Source of the DNA: Pipra filicauda
Taxonomy: Eukaryota > Chordata > Aves > Passeriformes > Pipridae
Assembly (NCBI RefSeq): GCF_003945595.2
Contig: NW_024104620.1
Location: 840,501 to 904,500 of the forward strand
Direction: 5' to 3'
DNA: 64,000 bases
Below the pieces are notes generated by a model that did not search any database, had not been told where the DNA came from, and saw only the letters and a program-made list of their open reading frames with translations. Below, in pieces: positions 34,001-46,900 of this stretch. Made by a program: the position numbers and the translations under genes. Position 1 is the first letter of the stretch. Each line of letters opens with the position of its first letter.

Positions 34001-35745
34001 TATCTCCTTCCCTTCAGGACCTAAAAGAAAAGCCACTCTTTCTCTGACAGTCTGTTTTCTGGTTTCTTGTTATTTGTACTCCAGCTGCTGTGGGGAAAGA
34101 TTCTCATTTCTTCGGCTCTGCCTGATGGACATCTGGAAGATAAAGCACAACACAAACGAGGTAATTACAATAAGCTTGGGTTGGCCAAAGCTGTTCTCTC
34201 CCTGAATTTATTCCAGCTCTTAGAAGAGGCATGTGAAACCTTGTCTTAGTTTCCACACTTGTTTTCATGTCATCTCCACCTGCACTTGAAGGTTGTTTGC
34301 CAATTAGTCTCAGGTTTAGTGCCTGCTGGTTCTTCCTTGGCAGGACCTAGATTCCTTTCAGCTCTTACAAAGGACATCTGATGGACAAGTGTATTCCCAG
34401 AGTGTCCCTTTTATGAAAATAAAATTGATTTACATCCTTCATTGGGTTTGAAGCATTTTGAAGAAGTAGTTGAGCAGCAGATGTAGCAGGACACTGATTC
34501 CACTTCCTGGGGGCAGAGATGCTGGAGGCCAAGTTTGTAGACAAGTTGGCTTCCTTACTCACATATAGAAAAGCTTGTTTTTCTTTTACTTTCTCCCTCT
34601 TGTATAAAGTCTTGATGTATTGAAAAACTGTAGTAAACAGAAGACTGTGACAATGTCCTTAGAACGTCTAAACGCACTGTCTTTGTTTGTGTGCTGTCCT
34701 CTGATTAAGTGTCACAGTTTTGTCTCTTATATGCAAAATAGATAATAAAATACATGCTTCCCATTTTCCATCTGTGTGCCAACATCTTCAGTTTTCACAC
34801 TTGCAAGTGTAATGGCTGTTTCTGTCACTTTGATCACAAACTCCAAGGAGCACCTCATCTCCATGAGTCTGTTTGTAGGAAAACTATAAGAATAATTAGA
34901 AATTTTCATGCTGCTGAAGTAAAATAATTTTGAAGAAAGTGTAATGCACTTGTTGTGACTGAAGTCTGCAGTCTGTTTTCTCTGGGGGTAAAATGTCTAC
35001 TGGCTGTTTACTCTGTCCTTGGCAGTACTCTTAATATTGTTATTTGTCCTCACCTTCAGGACCAAAATATCAGAATTCATCTTCTCACACCAGTTTTTCC
35101 CTTCTTGTTGAGTTGTCTCCCTGTCACCATCCCAGAGCTGTGAGCTGTGGGCAGTGTGATCCCAGTGTCTGCAGCTCTTTTAGTCTCAGCTGGGATAACT
35201 CTTGAGTTCATTCAACTGGAATTGAGGCTTCTGCACGTTCCTAAATCACTGAGAATACATTTTTAGAAAAGGCTAGTGACTGAAGGTGCAATTGTGGACA
35301 TTTCTTTAAGAGGGGCTGAAATCATTGGTGCTGAAAGTGGGACATGGTTACTGAATCTGGCCAGTCCAAATGAATCCAGCTAAAAAACCCTGACTCCTAT
35401 TATCCAGTGTAGGAGGGCAACAATCCTGCCACAGTCTCATTCCAGGAATGCAGTTCTGCCATCAGCCTCAGCCTCATTAGCTTCCCATCCAGTGCCAAAT
35501 CTACAGAATTGTCTTCTTGCTTTCTGTGCTTTCTCATGAAACTGCTTCATCCTCTCTCACAGAGCTCACAAGCCCAGCCCCTACACTGCTAATCTTTTTA
35601 AACTGTTAAAAAAAAAAAAAAGTCTCTGTCTTCTAGTAAGTCACTTTTTCTCTTGATTGTTCATACACAAAGCTGGGTGTTCAGACTCGCAGTGTACAGG
35701 AATTTAGACATCCAGCTGCTTTCAGTAGGACTGTTCAAATTCCAA
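31040..35745. other. AT-rich intergenic spacer
   Basis: No gene or repeat family was recognised. The longest frame, a 144-codon minus-strand frame at 33,468-33,902, has no recognisable domain and overlaps open frames on the other strand. It is treated as chance. Confidence 0.55.
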
Positions 35746-35747
35746 AA

Positions 35748-35850
35748 GCTGAGCATAAGAACAACTTCTCTTGGTCAGACCAAAGGTTTGTCTGAATCAG
35801 TGTCTTGTCTTGGCACTGACCAGCATCAGAGCAAAGGAAAGCAGGTAAGA
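35748..35850 (+). repeat. Old CR1-type LINE 3' region
   Basis: The text gagcataagaacaacttctc followed by ttggtcagaccaaaggtttg and gtgtcttgtcttggcactga matches, from memory, a CR1-type 3' segment common in turtles and crocodilians (aacataagaac ... gggtcagaccaaaggtcc). It is diverged and short, so it is old rather than a recent avian insertion. Confidence 0.6.
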
Positions 35851-35859
35851 CAGTAAGTA

Positions 35860-38800
35860 TTTAGTGCTATTTCCCCAAAATACCTCCCAACCTCCAGTGA
35901 TTTTCAGAGCAGGAACTTCTTAAGCCAAATATAACCTCTGTGCGTTTCATTATCCACGCTGGATTTTCTTCCACTGATTTCACGATACCTCTTTTTGTAT
36001 CCCTGTGAACTTTCAGCATCTTTTAGTTCTAGAGATGTATATTATGAAGCAATACCTGCTTGTGTTGACCTTGACCCTGCTGCTCTCTGGTTTTTGAGTC
36101 AGCCTGATTGAACACTCTCTTACCTATTTATCTTCTTTGTACTGCAATAACTGATTGTTCTCTCTACGCAGGAGACTCCTGTGTGTGGTTTTGTTCCCTG
36201 TAGAGAATCCATTCCATACCTGTGGTGCACATAAACATATGGAAGTGATGAATAGGAATTACGGTGTTGGCATTCTGCTAGACTGAACATCAAAATAAAT
36301 ATAATCTGTTAATTGATTAAATAAATGAATCCCAGGAAACATTTTATATCCTGGGTTTCAAACTAGTTCTCTCTTTGTATTTGAATCCTTAAACTTCTGG
36401 TCATAGTTCTTTAATTCCTACAGCATGAATCACATACAGAGTTCAACATCCAACAGATATATTGAGATAGGAATCAAGTCAGCTGTCAAGATAACACAAA
36501 TGTGCATTAATATTTATGTAGTTATATATTTTTATAAAAATGTCATAATATTTTCTTATCTCTGAACTTTCCAGTCTGTCTATCTACCTGACTGGGTTAC
36601 TCACCACTTACTCGCCTTTATCCCATTAATGGATTCAGCCCTTACCATCCTTTCTCTTTTCCTTTGTTAATATGCCACTCTTTTGTCTTCCTAAACTTGT
36701 TGTGACTACTTGTTGTGCATCAATGTAAAGGAATTGTTAATAAAAGAATTGTTAATATTTATCTGTGTAAGATGGAAGCTGTCTCAAACTCATGTTTATC
36801 ACAGAGGAGAATTAATGCAGGGGAAGAGGAAGGTGCTTCTTGAAGGGATCTTTGGGCAGGAAAATGCCTTTGTGCCAGGGGCTGCAGCAGGGTGAGCACA
36901 CAGGTGCTGTGGGGGCCTGCAGGAGGACGGAGCTCCTGACACATCCAGCATTCCGGGCCAGTCACCGTGTGTGAGCTGCAGCAGCCCTGAGGAGACAAAG
37001 CCCTTGTCTATGTGATGGAGAACCGAATACTGCAGAAAAAAGTCCCCCAGAGGAAAACATGGAGCTAGGAGAAAGAAAAAAGAGATAATTGCAGAAAAGT
37101 GTTAGTTGGAAGAGGTTTTTCCCTCTATTCTTTTCTGAAGAACTTCACTTTTTAGAGACATGTGGCAAAATGTCTTTAGACAGTTCTAACATATTTTATT
37201 CTCCCCTCATCTCTTTGCCGTTCATTCCTTTTTAATGCATTTCTTTTTTCACCTTTTCCTTTCTACCTTACTCTTTATTCTCATCAATCACCCTTTGATT
37301 GCTTTATATTTACCTTTTCTTTGTTTGGATCAGTTATTGAAAGTAAGCAACTGCTTTTGATGTCTCATTAGCACTTTTGGAAGCTTTCTTCTTGCCTCCC
37401 AGTTTCTGGTTACAGAAGTGTAACAGTTGTCATGAAACCAATATTGTAAATAATGGAATCTGTATGTTTGTGTAGCTGATGAATTTATAATATTCAGTTC
37501 CCATAATTAAGGCAAACCAAAAGGTTTTAGCATATAAATAAAAAACACTGCCTGCATTTTAAACTTAGGAAGCTGCACACAGGCAGCTTCAGAGCAGCCA
37601 CCAAGCTGAGGTGCCAACAACAGAATCAGATATCACTGCTGGGAAAAAAATACATTCCTGAGTTTGACATCTGGGTCCTGCAGCTGGAGTGACTGGAAGA
37701 AGAAAGGGAAACAGTACAGACTGTCATCAAAAGGAGATAGTGGTGCCAAGTGGAAATTACATACAGATGCCACTTTTTTTGCTTAAGACAAATAGCTCAA
37801 CTATATAAAAAGATAACAGCTACAACATCCAAAGATGTGCTCAGAAGTGCCTGATGGGTAAAGGAGCATTGCCTTTTGTGAATAGAACTGGCTCCTAACT
37901 AGAGATGTGAGATTTGGAGTTTGTAGTTGGATAGGTTTTAATGTTTGAACAAATAAGCTCCAAAGAATTTTTATGTATAGAAAGGCAAAGAGCAAACGTG
38001 GTGTATTGCAGCTACTTTGTGAGTAACTCATTGTTTCAGCTTTCCTGCCTGAGACTTCACTTTGCAGTATATCATCTTGCTCAGCACACCAGTTACCCAC
38101 ACAGGGCCCACTGTGAGCACTCTGCTGAAAAGCCCCAGCTCTCTGAGGCAAAAACCAGTCAGAATTCCTGAGGTAGCTGTGATGGCATCGGAAAGAGTGA
38201 AGAAAGCCAGTGTGCAGGAGACATTGGTGTCCTAATACAAACCTTATCAACCTGGTGACAGCCTCCACCGATTTGAGTAGGTGTTTGACTGAAGCTGTAA
38301 TCTAATGTCCTTAATTACTGTGTAAGAGGATGAGTGAGGGTGAGGTAACTGGGGTGGGTGGGAATTGTAAGACTTGCTAGAAAGAAACGTACCTTAGTTC
38401 TGCCTTTTCTTTTTTAAGACTGCAGGAAAGCAGCGCTTTCACTGGCCCACTCTGTTCTGTCTCAAAAGCTTGATTATTAATAATTTTAGAAGGAAAAATT
38501 GTATTAGGATCCATTTTATGCACATATTCTTCACTATACCTTGCTTTTACTTCTAAATGGTATATGGTATCTGAATTTGTAACTGTATTTACCTGGGTAT
38601 AAACCCTCTGGAATCACCTAGTGGATGGACTACTATTTTTCATTTCTTTGTGGCTATTTAGTGTCATAAATCCTTTCATTAAAAAAATGGTTGAAAGTTA
38701 ATTTCATTTTATCTTACTGTGTCTCTTTTGTGTGCATATTAGGCATGCTCTGCTTCCTGTCTTTCCTGCAGTCAAAAGACAGCTTTCCTAGAACCATGTG

Positions 38801-41800
38801 ACTCAAGCATGTCAACAGAGAAATAATGTGTTTTCACAAATAAAATTGAAAGAGTAATCTAGATTTAAGGTGTTTTAGGAGTTGCCTGGCTGATCAATAT
38901 GATCTTCTGGGGAAGACAGATAACCAGGTATATCCACTAACATGTATGTGGTGCTGTGTGAGATGTAAGACCTGCTGTGAATACAAAAATGTGCCTTCTT
39001 TGCTGAGGAAACATTAAAATATCATTGGGGATGCTCTGACTAGACAAGGTACCAGCAACAGCTTGAACTAGGCTGTGACTGGAAAAGGCACTGGATCATG
39101 CTGTAGAAATAAAGAAGAAAGAGGAGGAAGATTTAGATTCTGGGTTTATTTAGGCCATAAATTAGTGGTGTAAATCTATTGTACAATGGAAAGATGTCCA
39201 TGTACTGGAATCATTTATACCCTGTTGATGACTTCAGCAGGAAAGCTGAATAATTCAGGGATCCTAAGGATTTTCCCTTGTTTACAGAGGTTGTCCTAGG
39301 AAGGCTGTAGCACTCTCAGTGATACAGGTTTTTTTCTGTAAATATTTACAGGTTTTACCAATTCCAAGATCATCAAAGCAGGCATCTTTTACAGCATAAA
39401 TCAACCTTGATTAATAAAACTGTGTCATTGCCATGGTATCTTATTTTAGAGATAGAGTAAAACTTCTTTCTGTTACCAGACCTTCAGTTGATCCCGGACT
39501 ACTTTACTCAGAATAGTAAATGGGAATGCTTTATTTGGGGAGTGAGCAGTTGGTGGCTTTGAAATTCCGTCTACTGAAATCCTTGAGGAAAGGTGAGGCA
39601 GTCTGGCAGCCAAATAACTTCTTCACTGCAGAACACTTTACATAACACACTGCAAATCGAAAGGAAGAAAGCTTGAGCCCGAATCAATTCTGTACAAACA
39701 AGCCCATTTCTTGTTCAGCTTGTATTCTAACTCCCTGTCTCGGTGCTGCCTGAAGCAGCATCAGTGGGTCTTGCCACCATTTGGGAAACCTGTGTGTGTT
39801 TGAGTCACACATTGTTCTTGCAGCATTTCCTTAGGCTAAGGCACAGAACTGAAAGAGCTCCATTTAAGAGAGTCTGTGAATTACTAGGAAACGAGCATCA
39901 AACTCGGCATTATCTGAAGATGTTTGTTAACATGCAGGATGTTCCTTAAGGCCTCTATCTTCAATAAGAAGAGTTTTTATTCAGGATTGCTTTTTGAAAA
40001 AGCAAGTGTTCTTTTGCATGCATGTCACTATGGGCCCGACTCAGGCAAAGAGCTGTTTGATGCTCTTGGCACATGTCTGCTCCTCCAGTTCCCTTGGATA
40101 TCCTGCTATAGGCAGCTTTATTGGGAAGAAGATTAGAACTTTTGAGTAGTGAGAATGGGCACAACTTACAACCTTGCTACTCACCTGTAAACTACTCCTG
40201 TTCTATTGCAAAATTGTAACAAAAAATCATAAAAAACGGTTCTCTACTGGGAGATCTCTAGAAGAAAAAAAATGTGGAGAGAAGGCTCTGCACTTTCACC
40301 AGAAGATCAACTGTGACCCTTCCCTTATCTTGATAAAAATACTACATTTCGTATCTAGCTGAGAAAAAGAAAATAACATTGTATGAGCAGTAGGCTCTGC
40401 TTTCTGAAGAATGTTGGGCAAAAGGATTTGTTGTTATATAGTGGAATAACAAGCAGCTGGAGAAGGAAGTTTTAGCAGGACACCAACTCAAAAGTACAGC
40501 CATGGAGATAAATGAAGTTGAAGTTTTCCTATCAAAATATCAGATTGCGACCCAAAGTATAATCAGTTGGGTTTGTGTGTGTGTGCCTGTGTGCTTGCAT
40601 GTATGAATGAAGAACACAAACATCTTTCCAGAAGAATGTTCTTAGCTGAGGCCTTGCCTACAAAATTTGCACCAGGGAAAGAAAATCTAGGTAGTTGTAC
40701 TGGTGTAGTTTTCTGTAATATTGGCAAAATCTCAGAAATGGCTTAAGAGAAGAGCGAATAATTAACCTTTAGACTGTGAAATCCTTAAACTGTGAAAGAC
40801 ATCCGCTAAAAAGTTAAGGAAGCATAAAGTGGAACCTTGTGCATTCAGAGACAAAAGGGATCCATTCATACACTCACTCTTGTGTTCTTTGTGTAAGCAT
40901 CATCCTCATCTCTGGGGAAGCAAAGACTTAGAAGAATACAAATGCTATATTCATGTTTATCTAATTAATTTATAGAGAGATTCCTAACTCAGCAGACAGT
41001 TTTTGTATATCAAAGTCAAAGGTCCTAACATATGTCAGCCTTCTTACACAGATGTTATACATTTGATATCTAATAAATAATTAAACATTGGGCTCAGCAA
41101 AGCTACACAGAATATAGATTTGGCCTACTTAATATCTGGAAAGCTACTTATTTTTGACAAACAAAAAATAATTTAGATACCACAGTGATTTTAATATGGC
41201 AAAGTGAGGTTGTTCACAAGATGTGCTTTGGAGGATATGTCTATTTATGTTAATTCAGTGCCAGATCAGACTGGGATATTGAATACATTACCATTTTGCA
41301 CTTCATGCCCACTGACGTATAAATCTTGTATTATTAGCTTTTTACTTCTGGTGGTTTTATCAATTGACTCTTTTAGATGGAAGAAGATCTTCAAAAAATG
41401 CTAGAACAGCATAAGCTTTGCAGTTACACCATCTTCTCAGCTACTTAAAATTAGAAGTGAAGCCATCGTGTCCTGTATATGAAGATACCTGCACTTCAAA
41501 AACAAGAGTGTGGCTGAACTATGGCTACAACAACATATGGGAACTACTCTCTCATCCTTTCCAAGTCATAAACAGTCCACTGTTTCTTTTCCATAAAACC
41601 TGACTATCTATTGTAATGTAATGGAACAAATACAAAGCATCTGGAAAGAAAATAATTATAATTAAATTAGTGTTTCCAATTAGAGAAAATGGTGAACCTT
41701 TCCCTTGATTTAGAGTTATAATAATCATTTGTAATCTGATTTAAAAGGGGCTTATGGTTGCATTCATAAAACTGGCAGACATTAGGACTGACATGACCTC

Positions 41801-41960
41801 TTAGGTATCTAAAGAAATTATAGGCCTACAGAGGTAAGAATATATCATTAAGTCCTGAGCTGACAGCATTTTTTTATTTGTACTGACCTTTGGTTGGATT
41901 AAGTCCAGTCATCAGAAAATAATTCCATTTCCAGCAGCTGAGAGTTATGAGGTTTTGCTG
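35860..41960. other. AT-rich intergenic spacer
   Basis: No gene was recognised. A 23-codon frame after an acceptor-like site at 41,378 (MEEDLQKMLEQHKLC, then stop) was noted but is unsupported. The stretch near 36.89-36.99 kb is locally GC-richer without identifiable content. Confidence 0.55.
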
Positions 41961-41969
41961 ATTCAGGAT

Positions 41970-42600
41970 TCAGTGTCGCTCTGCCCGAAGGGCTCCTGAG
42001 GATCAGCTCGCTTATGGACACTGGGAACAGCCCGAGACTTTGTGGCTGTTCCTGCTGCTGTAGAGCGGGATTTACCGGGCTACCAGCATCGCCTGCAGCT
42101 CTGCTTTTGCCGTGGGGCAGGGGTCTGTCCTGCTCTAGACTCTGACACCTGGATGTACAGGACATTTACGTCTCTACAAATGAGACGGACACTTTAATCT
42201 AAACACCGTCCTTAAAAAGCTTTTGTCCGTTCGCAGCAGATCTGATACCCCGGTATCTCTTGCTGCTCTCGTACAGAACCGTCTCAGATTTGATGGTGCC
42301 AATGACCAACGTAGATCTGCCGGACTCCAGCAGAAGTCAAAACAAAGCACTTCTCGGCTTTGTCCAAGGACAGCCTTACTCCTATAGGTGCTTAACGCAC
42401 ACTTAATCCTACACAAAACATTGACGAGCAGGAGGAGGAGCCCTCTCGCAAAAACAATGTCCCTTGTCAGGGGACATCGGTGCAAAAGCTCGGGTTTCCT
42501 CGCAGTCTGAGAGCTCGCTCTCTCTTGGGAGGCGCTTAATCGCCGTGCTGTTGTATTTGATGGGGTGCTTTTGTCCTGTGAGTCCTTTTGAAAATGTCTA
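41970..42600. other. CpG-retaining islet with a 150-codon minus-strand frame
   Basis: This stretch keeps many CG dinucleotides in otherwise CpG-poor DNA, which is typical of an unmethylated regulatory islet or distal promoter. The minus strand at 42,174-42,626 is open for 150 codons. The translation (many Arg, Ser and Leu) has no recognisable domain, signal peptide or repeat, so coding status is doubtful. It lies about 8.5 kb downstream of CXCR4. Confidence 0.35.
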
Positions 42601-42639
42601 ACTTTGCATAAATAAATATTCACCACGTCGGAGAGAGAC

Positions 42640-43690
42640 TAATTGTACAGCCCAGTGGTCAGGACAGTCGGGATGGATGAAGGGCCAGGTAATCACAGCT
42701 GCTTCTCTGGCTGCATCGGTGACATTACCTCGGGTAATGCCCACCGCTGGGGGCTCAGGCAGTGTCACCTCAGCACTTCAACACCCTCTTCCAGTTCAGG
42801 GTCATTTTCCTCGCAGGACACGGCTTAGAGAGGGCATCATGGGCCCCACTGGCTGGCAACTGAAAGAGTACACGTGAACTGTGTGGTGCTAAGAACAGGG
42901 GATCTTAAAATAGGTTACTTTTAGACACTGAAAGTATTCTAACAAGATACAAAAATCTTTGTTGTGATTTTTAGTTGTCACTGGAACTGGTGAATGAATG
43001 AACAGGATCTCTTTCAAGCACCTGGGCAGCCGAGTGGTTCTTGAATATCACGGACAAAGGATCTTGTATCCTTCATCTGTCACAGCTTTTAACACAGAGT
43101 CCCCACAAAGTGCTTGATGCGGGGGCAAAGTTTCTTAATGTTCCCTCCATGTTAGCGTGTAGTAAGAAGCAAGAGTGAGTGGATTCAAGGATTTGTGGCT
43201 CTGTTGACTGTTTATTCTCTGGGCTGAGGTGTGGTTAGACTGTTGGATTGGTGAATACACTACACTGAATATTCATGCAGTTGCCAGGCTCTCCCCTTCC
43301 TTGCAGAATATTAGGAGAGCCATGTAGTTCCTATAGCTCCATGCATTCAGATTATGCAGTCAGAGCATATTTAGTTTGGCTTCAACATAACTGGGCTGAC
43401 TACATATCTGCAATGAAACTAGGTTTGCATTTGCTAAGCAGATTTCATATTGTGAGGCAATTTCTTCTTTCCTTAGTTGATAGGCTGAGTATATGAAGAG
43501 AATCACAGCATAATACTTACACTAAATGGTTTGCTTTTTCTAGTGATTGTTGAATAGAAGACTTGCTCTGTACTTTTCAAGCACCTGCATTTAAAAATCG
43601 CACAAACACCCACCACATTCCAAAAGTCCTGTGAACTCGACCTGTGAATGTGGAGTCGCAGTGTGCCTTAACAAGTAGCTACATTGAATC
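42640..43690. other. Intergenic spacer
   Basis: No gene or repeat family was recognised. It is moderately GC-rich at its left edge and AT-rich afterwards. Confidence 0.55.
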
Positions 43691-43697
43691 TAATGAG

Positions 43698-43726
43698 CAT
43701 GATTAATCAGGAACATGATTAATCAG
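43698..43726. repeat. Short tandem repeat, 16-bp unit
   Basis: The unit catgattaatcag occurs at 43,698-43,710 and 43,714-43,726 (period 16). It lies just upstream of the 99-bp duplication. Confidence 0.9.
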
Positions 43727-43740
43727 CTATTGCAGATCTG

Positions 43741-43938
43741 TTTAGTTTAAAATGGTTATTCCAGGCCTCTTTCTTGAGCTTTGTTTCAGGGAAAAGTCCT
43801 CTGCAGGACCATGATCACATAGTTAACAGGTAGTGATGTTTTAGTTTAAAATGGTTATTCCAGGCCTCTTTCTTGAGCTTTGTTTCAGGGAAAAGTCCTC
43901 TGCAGGACCATGATCACATAGTTAACAGGTAATGATGT
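43741..43938. repeat. 99-bp tandem duplication, nearly identical copies
   Basis: The unit beginning tttagtttaaaatggttatt runs 43,741-43,839 and is repeated at 43,840-43,938. I see one difference (g at 43,832 against a at 43,931). The near identity means the event is recent or kept uniform. It lies about 6.7 kb downstream of the CXCR4 poly(A) signal. Confidence 0.97.
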
Positions 43939-43939
43939 T

Positions 43940-46900
43940 TTATTTAAGGAGCAGTCAGGGCTTCCCTTAAAGAGGGACATCTGTTCTCTCCATTCTCTCA
44001 CCTTTTCAGCCTCTTGCCCCCTACCTGAGAACTCGTTTGTTTGTTTAACAATTTGGCTGTTTACTTAGGGAAGTTTTGACAAGACAGCTAAACCGGTCTG
44101 ACAACTTGCTGCTCCCAGAGCCGGGGTCCCATTTCTTTGCTCCCCCCACAGCTCCCAAGTGCGTGAATCCGCCCTCACTCTTGCAGTTGCTCTGATTTTT
44201 GAGGTCTTGGTGAGCCAGTTCAGTTCACTATGCTGGCTGAGATCCATTCTCGTCCTTTTGTTGGTTCGTTTTCTGTGGGATTCACAAATAGAGGAGTCAA
44301 ACTAAGAGCTCATTGCTGCTGAAAGAAAGAGGGGAAAAAAACCTCCTACTTTTCTTTCTTTGCTTTGCCATGTGTCTGACTGCTTTTATTTTATCTGGGA
44401 TGTAGTCAGCCCTTTTTCTGAGCTAACTTCATTAAAATGGTATAAAATACATTAAGAAAAAAGATACTCTGTCTATTTAGTCAATTAAGTCTGTTCAAAA
44501 GAAAGTGTGACTGATTCCATAGATAATGCACAGCAGGGGACAGGTCCAGAGGACTTGGAATAAGAGAGTATTGAAGATATCAAATGAAAGGATTAGAACA
44601 GGGAGGGAGGAAAGGAAGGAGGGAGACTGGGAATCTTCCCCACAGAGGAAGTTAGATTGCTTCAAATTCCTGTGGAACTCCGATCTTCAGAAGCTGAACT
44701 GGTTTGCCAAGGAATCATATAAGCACCAGAGGCTGAGAGGTGTGCAAGGGTAAGAGTAAAGGAGAGAAGGAGGGGACTGTGAGGTGTGAAACTCTCCACT
44801 TTTGTCCTGTTGATCAGCTCAGTGCCTTGTGTGGGTGCATTATTAGAGCAGGATTGCTCTGTTCAGGGATCACCCCAATGGAGCTGGGGAGAAGAGAGCA
44901 AACAGAGCGGGGTGGGGGCATGGCCTGCTGGGCCATGGAAAGGAAGGTAGTAAATAGTGAGGGGTAAGGGAGGACAGGAACTCATTAAATCTACTTGGCT
45001 GCCAAATTAAATCTAACGTGAGCCGTGCCCTTGTACAATAATCCCTTCTTCCCTTTCCTTCTTGTGGGACTCTTCCTATCAATGCATTCCTGTACTGAGT
45101 TCCAACAGTGAACTTAACATTTGCATGAGATGTAGTTCCTCTTCCAAAGAGCAGGAATAATAGCTCTCAGGCTTGCAGTCAACCTCATGTTGACAAGACA
45201 TTGCTGTCCCATTGAAACACCTCTATAAAAACATCAGAATTATTCTCTTGCTTCCCACAGATTTTAGAGATGGAGTTGATCTGTGGAAACTGAAGTCCCA
45301 GTTTCATCTTCTGGTATCAAGCATATCAGCATTTCTCTCTTTGGTGAACTCATGTAGACAGGCTTGGCAGAATCGGTGGTTTTAAAGGTATTTTAAATAT
45401 ATATTTAAAAGAGTAATTGTAAGAAGGGTGACAAGGAGCTGTGAAAGGAAAGTTAAGAAAAGGTGTTGTACTTGAACTTTTTGGGTTTATTTTGTGCTAT
45501 ATCTGTTGAGGAGTGTGATGCTCACCTTTGGCAAGGGACAGGTTAGGATTATCCTCAGTGATAATTATTGGTGTCTGGTCTTGGTTTAGCCTTTCAAAGT
45601 GCCTCAGTACTGAGAGCAAATCCATGGGTAGCTCGTGTTCCTGGAGCTGTGGTGGCATCAGCGGTGAGAGACAAGCAGGAGAGGGGCCTCCTCAGCCTCC
45701 TTATCCGTCCCCTCTCTGGGAGATCTGCCCCATTACCCAGTGCTCAGTAGGAAAGAACCAAGACAGTAAACAAATGCGTGCTGTGATTGCACTTTAAGAA
45801 ACTTGAGAGTGAAACCAACCTTTGAGTTTAAACTTTTCATACAATATAGAAGTAATTTATCTTCCAGCTAAAGAAAAGCAGATGTTGGAAGGGAAATGCA
45901 CAAGAGAAGATATAGAAACACTTGTGAAGGCTCTGTTTCTTCTTTGAAGAGTTTCTCTTTAGGTTTTCTTACTTGTGCAGGATATTGTGTGTAATCCTAA
46001 CAGAACAGAACCATTAAAAATTCTATAAAGATATATTTCTAGAGGAAAAGCCTAGAAGAATAGAAACTGTGAGAAGAGGGCAGTAGGAACAAAAGGCAGC
46101 ATCAACAGCAAAAAAATCCAAGTGAAAACCAAACCAAACCAGAAGCCAAAGAACTCTTTACAGTGTAAACCTTCAAATATCCCTCATAATTTCTACTTAC
46201 TCTGACATGTTCGTGTGGTGAGGATCTATTCCTGGCGTGAATTCCAGAAGACAAGGATTTTTTAGATGTTGACCTCTTTCTTTCAAACACTGTGCCACTG
46301 AAGACAGATCACTGCAAGACAGTTGGTAGCTGGGTATGCAAAGCTTGCAAGCCTTCAGAAAGAGAAAACCATTTTGCTGAAAATTTATTTCTCTTGTGTT
46401 CAGCAGAACAATTCCACCTGCTCCAGACTGAAAGATTTAGTTTTTTGTGCACCTCTGACTGCAACCGAAATCAGAGCAACTTGTAATCTTCATTCATAAT
46501 GGATTGGGGCTGTAAGGTTGTACACCTAATTCTTTAGGTACCCTGCTGTCTCTGCCTTCAGTGGGAGTTTGTCACCGAAGCCATCTGTCCTTTCAAGAAA
46601 ATAGTCATTTTAATCAATACCTGCTACATCTGTAATGAATCCTGACTCCTCTGAAGTCAGTAGTAGCTGTGCTGGAGCCTGGGTCACTTGTATCAACACC
46701 TAAAAACGGTGCTTATAATCTACATCATTATGTAGAGGTATTTATGTTAAAATATATGTAAACAAGCAAACATAAAATACATTTATAATGAAGTTCTATT
46801 AAAATATGCTTTCAAACCCAATAAACATAGCATTGTTTAATTGTATGTCCTGTTAGAACTGGAATGGTGGGAAGATAGTGACAGAATTGATGTGACAGCA

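Noticed and set aside
37801..38268. A 155-codon minus-strand frame
   Set aside because: There is no recognisable domain, no splice or promoter context, and composition as in the surrounding spacer.
41378..41449. A short frame MEEDLQKMLEQHKLC after ctcttttag
   Set aside because: Only 23 codons, with no partner exon in compatible phase and no poly(A) signal nearby that could be tied to it.
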